From: UBA583 sp964429995
GTDB lineage: Archaea > Nanobdellota > Nanobdellia > Woesearchaeales > UBA583
Direction: 5' to 3'
NCBI GenBank assembly: GCA_964429995.1
Contig: CAYSDY010000006.1
Span: 1-44,093, forward strand
DNA: 44,093 nt
Made by a program: the position numbers and the translations under genes. This document shows, one piece after another, positions 41,443-44,093 of the stretch (position 1 is its first letter; each line of letters starts with the position of its first letter). Below the pieces are notes generated by a model, which was not told the origin of the DNA, did not search any database, and worked only from the letters and a program-made list of their open reading frames with translations.

Positions 41443-42189
41443 ATGAAAATGGAAAAGGTTAATGAATATTTTAAAAATTTATTTGATACAAAAAAAAAGA
41501 TGTTAATTTTATTTTTTACTTTATTTTTGTTGTGTCTTATATTGATAATTATGCTTTACAATCATCAGCATAAAAGATTGCCTGTAACTCAATTAAGTGA
41601 TGAGGATGCTCTTTTTGAGGAAATAAATTCATTTAAGTTAAATTATGAAATGGAACAGTGCAAGGATATTACAAATAGGCAAGAAAAAGAAAAATGTATA
41701 ATATCAAATACAAATTGTCAAAATAGTTATTGTTTTTATTTAAAATCAAAACATCTAAACGACATATCATTTTGTAATATGATAACTAATCAAAAACTTA
41801 AGACAACTTGTTTAGAAGAACATAATTCTGTATCTTATCTGGAAAAAGCAATAGAAAATAATGACAGGGCTCAGTGCAATATGTTAAAAGATGAATATTT
41901 AAAAGAAAACTGTAAGCTTAATTACGATTATGTGTATTACTCAAAAAAAGCAATGTCTGATAAGGACATAGGAATTTGTGATAAAATAGAAAACAGCCAC
42001 ATGATTGAACTTTGCATGGATAGTTTTTATGTAAAACAATTTCACGAAACAGAAGATATCGAATTTTGTGAAAAAATTAAAAATGAGGACTACAAGGCAC
42101 AATGCGTAAAAATTGAAAATAATAATATCTCTGTTGATTTTTCTGTTGATTATAAAAATGTATTACCCAAACCAGTGACATTGGAGTGA
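41443..42189 (+). CDS. Membrane-anchored protein with paired-cysteine helical repeats
   Basis: One membrane helix (about residues 20-41) follows a cytosolic N-terminus. The exterior contains repeats of about 35 residues with two cysteines each, of the pattern C-x-x-I/M/L-x6-8-C then a helix. Examples are QCKDITNRQEKEKC, FCNMITNQKLKTTC, QCNMLKDEYLKENC, ICDKIENSHMIELC and FCEKIKNEDYKAQC. Each pair probably makes a disulfide that staples a helical hairpin, like a TPR- or Sel1-type array. I do not know a named family. It lies 17 nt after the tail-fibre-like gene and 9 nt before the thrombospondin-repeat gene. Confidence 0.8.
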   Translation: MKMEKVNEYFKNLFDTKKKMLILFFTLFLLCLILIIMLYNHQHKRLPVTQLSDEDALFEEINSFKLNYEMEQCKDITNRQEKEKCIISNTNCQNSYCFYLKSKHLNDISFCNMITNQKLKTTCLEEHNSVSYLEKAIENNDRAQCNMLKDEYLKENCKLNYDYVYYSKKAMSDKDIGICDKIENSHMIELCMDSFYVKQFHETEDIEFCEKIKNEDYKAQCVKIENNNISVDFSVDYKNVLPKPVTLE

Positions 42190-42198
42190 TAACAAAAA

Positions 42199-43905
42199 AT
42201 GAAAACAAAATTATTTTTTTTTTGTTTTTTTGCTTTTTTATTGGGTTTTACAATCTTTGGTGATTTTGTTTATTCTAGTAACTTTAATGTTTGTGGAATT
42301 GACTTTAACCACAACTGGTTTGAGGTAAAGGATGATTCAAACAATACTGTGTTTTTGCTTGATAAGGATGGTGATGTTTTTATCATGGGTAAAAACAATG
42401 TTGGTAGTAATCCAGCCTTAAGATCTTTTAAGATAAATGATGCCATATATTTTAATGCTAAAGATGCACCATTAAACAAGATATTTCAGACAGGTTCTTT
42501 TCCAGCAGAAAAAGGTATCTTATTTAAGGACTCTTCAGGAAACAATATAGGAAAACTGACTACATCAGGTCTGTATGTAAAAGGAACGCCTGCATATCAG
42601 GGATCACAGGCTAAATGTCCTGCTGATGGATGGGGATATTGTAATGCAAACAATCAGTTTCTAAGAGATAATAGAGATTATTATTGTGATATTACAGGTT
42701 CAAAATCAGGTCAATGCGAATACAGTGTTACATCAACATACAATTGCAATAACGATAATTATTACAGTTGTTCAGGCAATAACAAAATTTTAAGAAAATT
42801 CAGGTGTACAGCTGGAAATTGTGCACATTATCAGGATGATGTTATTTCAAGTTGCTCAGCCTACCAATATTGTTATGGTGCAGGTTTATGTGGAAACTAT
42901 GTATGGAAAACTGGCTCATGGGGTGGCTGTAGCGTGCTATGTGGCTCTGGAACTCAGACAAGAAGTGTTACATGTACAAGATCACATGATGGAGCTGTAG
43001 TTGATAACAGTTATTGTAATCCATCAACAAAACCTGCAACTACACAGAGTTGTAGTGTTAGTTGTAGTTTTACTTATGGCTCTTGGGGAAGCTGTAGTGC
43101 ACCTTGTGGTTCTGGAACACAGACAAGATCTGCTGTTTGTAAAAATCAGTTTGGAACAACCATATCAAATTCATATTGTGGAACACCTGTAACCTCACAA
43201 AGTTGTAGTGTTAGTTGTAGTTTTAGTTATGGCTCGTGGGGAAGCTGTAGTGCACCTTGTGGTTCTGGAAGCCAGACAAGATCTGCTTCTTGTATAAATC
43301 AATTTGGAACAACTATATCTAACTCATATTGTGGAACTCCTTCAACATCACAGAGTTGTTATATAAGTTGTAGTTTTAGTTATGGCTCGTGGGGAAGTTG
43401 TAGTGCCTACTGTGGTTCTGGTACACAAACAAGATCTGCTTCTTGTATAAATCAGTTAGGACAAAGCATTTCAAGTTATTATTGTGGAAGTCCTTCAACA
43501 TCACAGAGTTGTTATTCAAGCTGTAACTGGAACATAGGATCATGGGGAAGTTGTAGCGTTAGTTGTGGTGGTGGAACACAATCAAGATCATTGTCTTGCT
43601 ATAGTTCCTTATATGGATATCTTTCAAATTATTATTGTAGCAATGCTTTAGGATATACTCCAGCTACAAGTCAAACATGTAATACACAAGGTTGTGCAAG
43701 TTGGGTAACTGGACCATGGGGATATTGTTATGCAAGTGAAAGTGCTTGTGAACAACATGGTATGTGTAAAGGAGATAGGACTAGAAGTGTTAGATGCCTT
43801 GATTCTTATGGAAATCCTACTTCAGGCTGTTCTATATACACAAAACCAGCAGATTATGAAACATGTACTCCTGCTAAAGGTGCTACTAGTTGTTGTTATT
43901 ATTAG
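42199..43905 (+). CDS. Exported thrombospondin type 1 repeat protein
   Basis: A signal peptide (MKTKLFFFCFFAFLLGFTIF) is followed by a conserved N-terminal region starting SSNFNVCGIDFNHNWFEVKD. A tail-fibre-like stretch and a Cys-rich segment come next. From about residue 238 onward at least five thrombospondin type 1 repeats appear, with the pattern GSWGxCSxxCGSGTQTRSxxC. A sixth, diverged one is GPWGYCYASESACEQHG. These repeats bind glycans or proteins in other organisms. Three units share a 153-nt period at the DNA level. There is no C-terminal anchor, so the protein is released or held by other surface components. An adhesin role in host or neighbour contact is inferred. Confidence 0.88.
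   Translation: MKTKLFFFCFFAFLLGFTIFGDFVYSSNFNVCGIDFNHNWFEVKDDSNNTVFLLDKDGDVFIMGKNNVGSNPALRSFKINDAIYFNAKDAPLNKIFQTGSFPAEKGILFKDSSGNNIGKLTTSGLYVKGTPAYQGSQAKCPADGWGYCNANNQFLRDNRDYYCDITGSKSGQCEYSVTSTYNCNNDNYYSCSGNNKILRKFRCTAGNCAHYQDDVISSCSAYQYCYGAGLCGNYVWKTGSWGGCSVLCGSGTQTRSVTCTRSHDGAVVDNSYCNPSTKPATTQSCSVSCSFTYGSWGSCSAPCGSGTQTRSAVCKNQFGTTISNSYCGTPVTSQSCSVSCSFSYGSWGSCSAPCGSGSQTRSASCINQFGTTISNSYCGTPSTSQSCYISCSFSYGSWGSCSAYCGSGTQTRSASCINQLGQSISSYYCGSPSTSQSCYSSCNWNIGSWGSCSVSCGGGTQSRSLSCYSSLYGYLSNYYCSNALGYTPATSQTCNTQGCASWVTGPWGYCYASESACEQHGMCKGDRTRSVRCLDSYGNPTSGCSIYTKPADYETCTPAKGATSCCYY
42268..42331 (+). repeat. 64-nt direct repeat, copy 1
   Basis: This stretch is identical to 44030-44093, the last 64 nt of the window. 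It encodes the VYSSNFNVCGIDFNHNWFEV segment just after the signal peptide. The match begins within the codons flanking the cleavage site and has no mismatch up to the window edge. Confidence 0.95.
43060..43518 (+). repeat. Three 153-nt tandem repeats encoding thrombospondin units
   Basis: Near-identical units start at 43060, 43213 and 43366, exactly 153 nt (51 codons) apart. Long stretches match almost base for base, for example AGTTGTAGTTTTAGTTATGG and GGTTCTGGA. The period keeps the reading frame, so unit number can change without breaking the gene. Confidence 0.85.
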
Positions 43906-43930
43906 TTTTTTAACAAACAGTGACTACTCT

Positions 43931-43940
43931 TTTTTAAAAA
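43931..43940 (+). promoter_or_regulatory. TATA-like box for the edge gene
   Basis: TTTTTAAAAA is centred about 28 nt before the ATG at 43964. It gives the partial paralog its own promoter. Confidence 0.4.
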
Positions 43941-43963
43941 TCAACATCTTATTAGTTATAGAT

Positions 43964-44093
43964 ATGTTTAGTAAAAATAAGTTAAAACTCATATTGTATT
44001 TGTTTATGTTTATATTTTTTACAAATACAGTTTATTCTAGTAACTTTAATGTTTGTGGAATTGACTTTAACCACAACTGGTTTGAGGTAAAGG
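43964..44093 (+). CDS. Start of a paralog of the thrombospondin-repeat protein (partial)
   Basis: The frame is open to the window end and encodes 43 residues. A signal peptide (MFSKNKLKLILYLFMFIFFT) differs from that of the upstream gene. From VYSSNFNVCGIDFNHNWFEV onward the protein and DNA are identical to it. The gene is cut by the window edge, so its repeat content is unknown. The abrupt change from unrelated to identical sequence suggests duplication or recombination within the coding region. Confidence 0.8.
   Translation, partial: MFSKNKLKLILYLFMFIFFTNTVYSSNFNVCGIDFNHNWFEVK
44030..44093 (+). repeat. 64-nt direct repeat, copy 2, reaching the window end
   Basis: This is the exact second copy of 42268-42331, running to the last base. 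The true repeat may be longer. Confidence 0.95.

Noticed and set aside
43060..43518. Regular direct repeats that could suggest a CRISPR array
   Set aside because: The period is 153 nt, the repeats are coding and in frame for thrombospondin units, and there are no unique spacers.
1..44093. Insertion sequences or integrated elements
   Set aside because: No transposase, integrase or terminal inverted repeat pair was recognised; RadC alone is not enough evidence for a mobile element.

Overview
The window looks like a very AT-rich, gene-dense piece of a DPANN-type archaeal genome, probably from the Woesearchaeota/Pacearchaeota side of the group; this placement is inferred from gene content and is not proven. 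Clearly archaeal genes are three archaellins, the alpha subunit of transcription factor E, release factor aRF1, an archaeal-type triosephosphate isomerase, a doubled DUF1931-type histone-fold protein, TruD, and several short proteins with prepilin-like N-termini. Genes of bacterial flavour are mixed in: signal peptidase II (lspA), glycerol-3-phosphate dehydrogenase (gpsA), a full-length RelA/SpoT homolog, RadC and 3-methyladenine glycosylase I. Many genes have a TTTATAAAT-like box centred 24-30 nt before the start codon. This indicates mainly leaderless mRNAs and helps choose start codons. No intergenic stretch exceeds about 260 nt. I see no tRNA, rRNA, CRISPR array or insertion sequence.

Layout. 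1-2000: a PRC-barrel/membrane protein pair, a DUF5320-DUF134 pair behind a perfect palindrome, and a small conserved protein. 2190-6300: a CARF-like regulator, tag, a channel-like protein with an RCK domain, radC and truD. 6300-9350: an ABC ATPase coupled to an Fe-S GTPase, a membrane-anchored DNase I-fold protein and a tiny membrane protein. 9400-14520: PEP synthase, three tandem archaellins and tfe. 14550-18730: a rhomboid/metallopeptidase/unknown operon, an Ada-like zinc-site protein and a DEAD-box helicase. 18850-23720: a four-repeat acidic surface protein, a thioredoxin/CcdA pair, gpsA and a DUF5752 protein. 23940-31330: a 1043-aa exported PKD-type protein, the double histone, and an operon of lspA, a PEP-synthase-like pseudoenzyme and a prepilin-like protein. 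31550-38020: a prepilin-like protein with RelA/SpoT, then aRF1 and a large prepilin-like surface protein. 38240-40880: tpiA, a small prepilin-like protein, and a protein with two degenerate HIT domains. 40980-44093: three exported or membrane proteins ending in a thrombospondin type 1 repeat protein, then the start of a paralog.

Two themes stand out. First, much of the coding capacity goes to the cell surface: archaellins, prepilin-like proteins, Cys-rich repeat proteins, and the factors that could mature them (CcdA/thioredoxin, signal peptidase II, rhomboid). Second, several proteins keep a recognisable enzyme or channel fold but have lost the defining residues: a PEP-synthase-like protein without the phosphohistidine site, tandem HIT-like domains without the histidine triad, and an RCK channel-like protein without a TVGYG filter. 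aRF1 also carries NIKD in place of NIKS and appears to lack the C-terminal minidomain. The window ends inside an exact 64-nt copy of an upstream sequence, which suggests the end is a repeat-induced assembly break next to a recently duplicated surface-protein gene.
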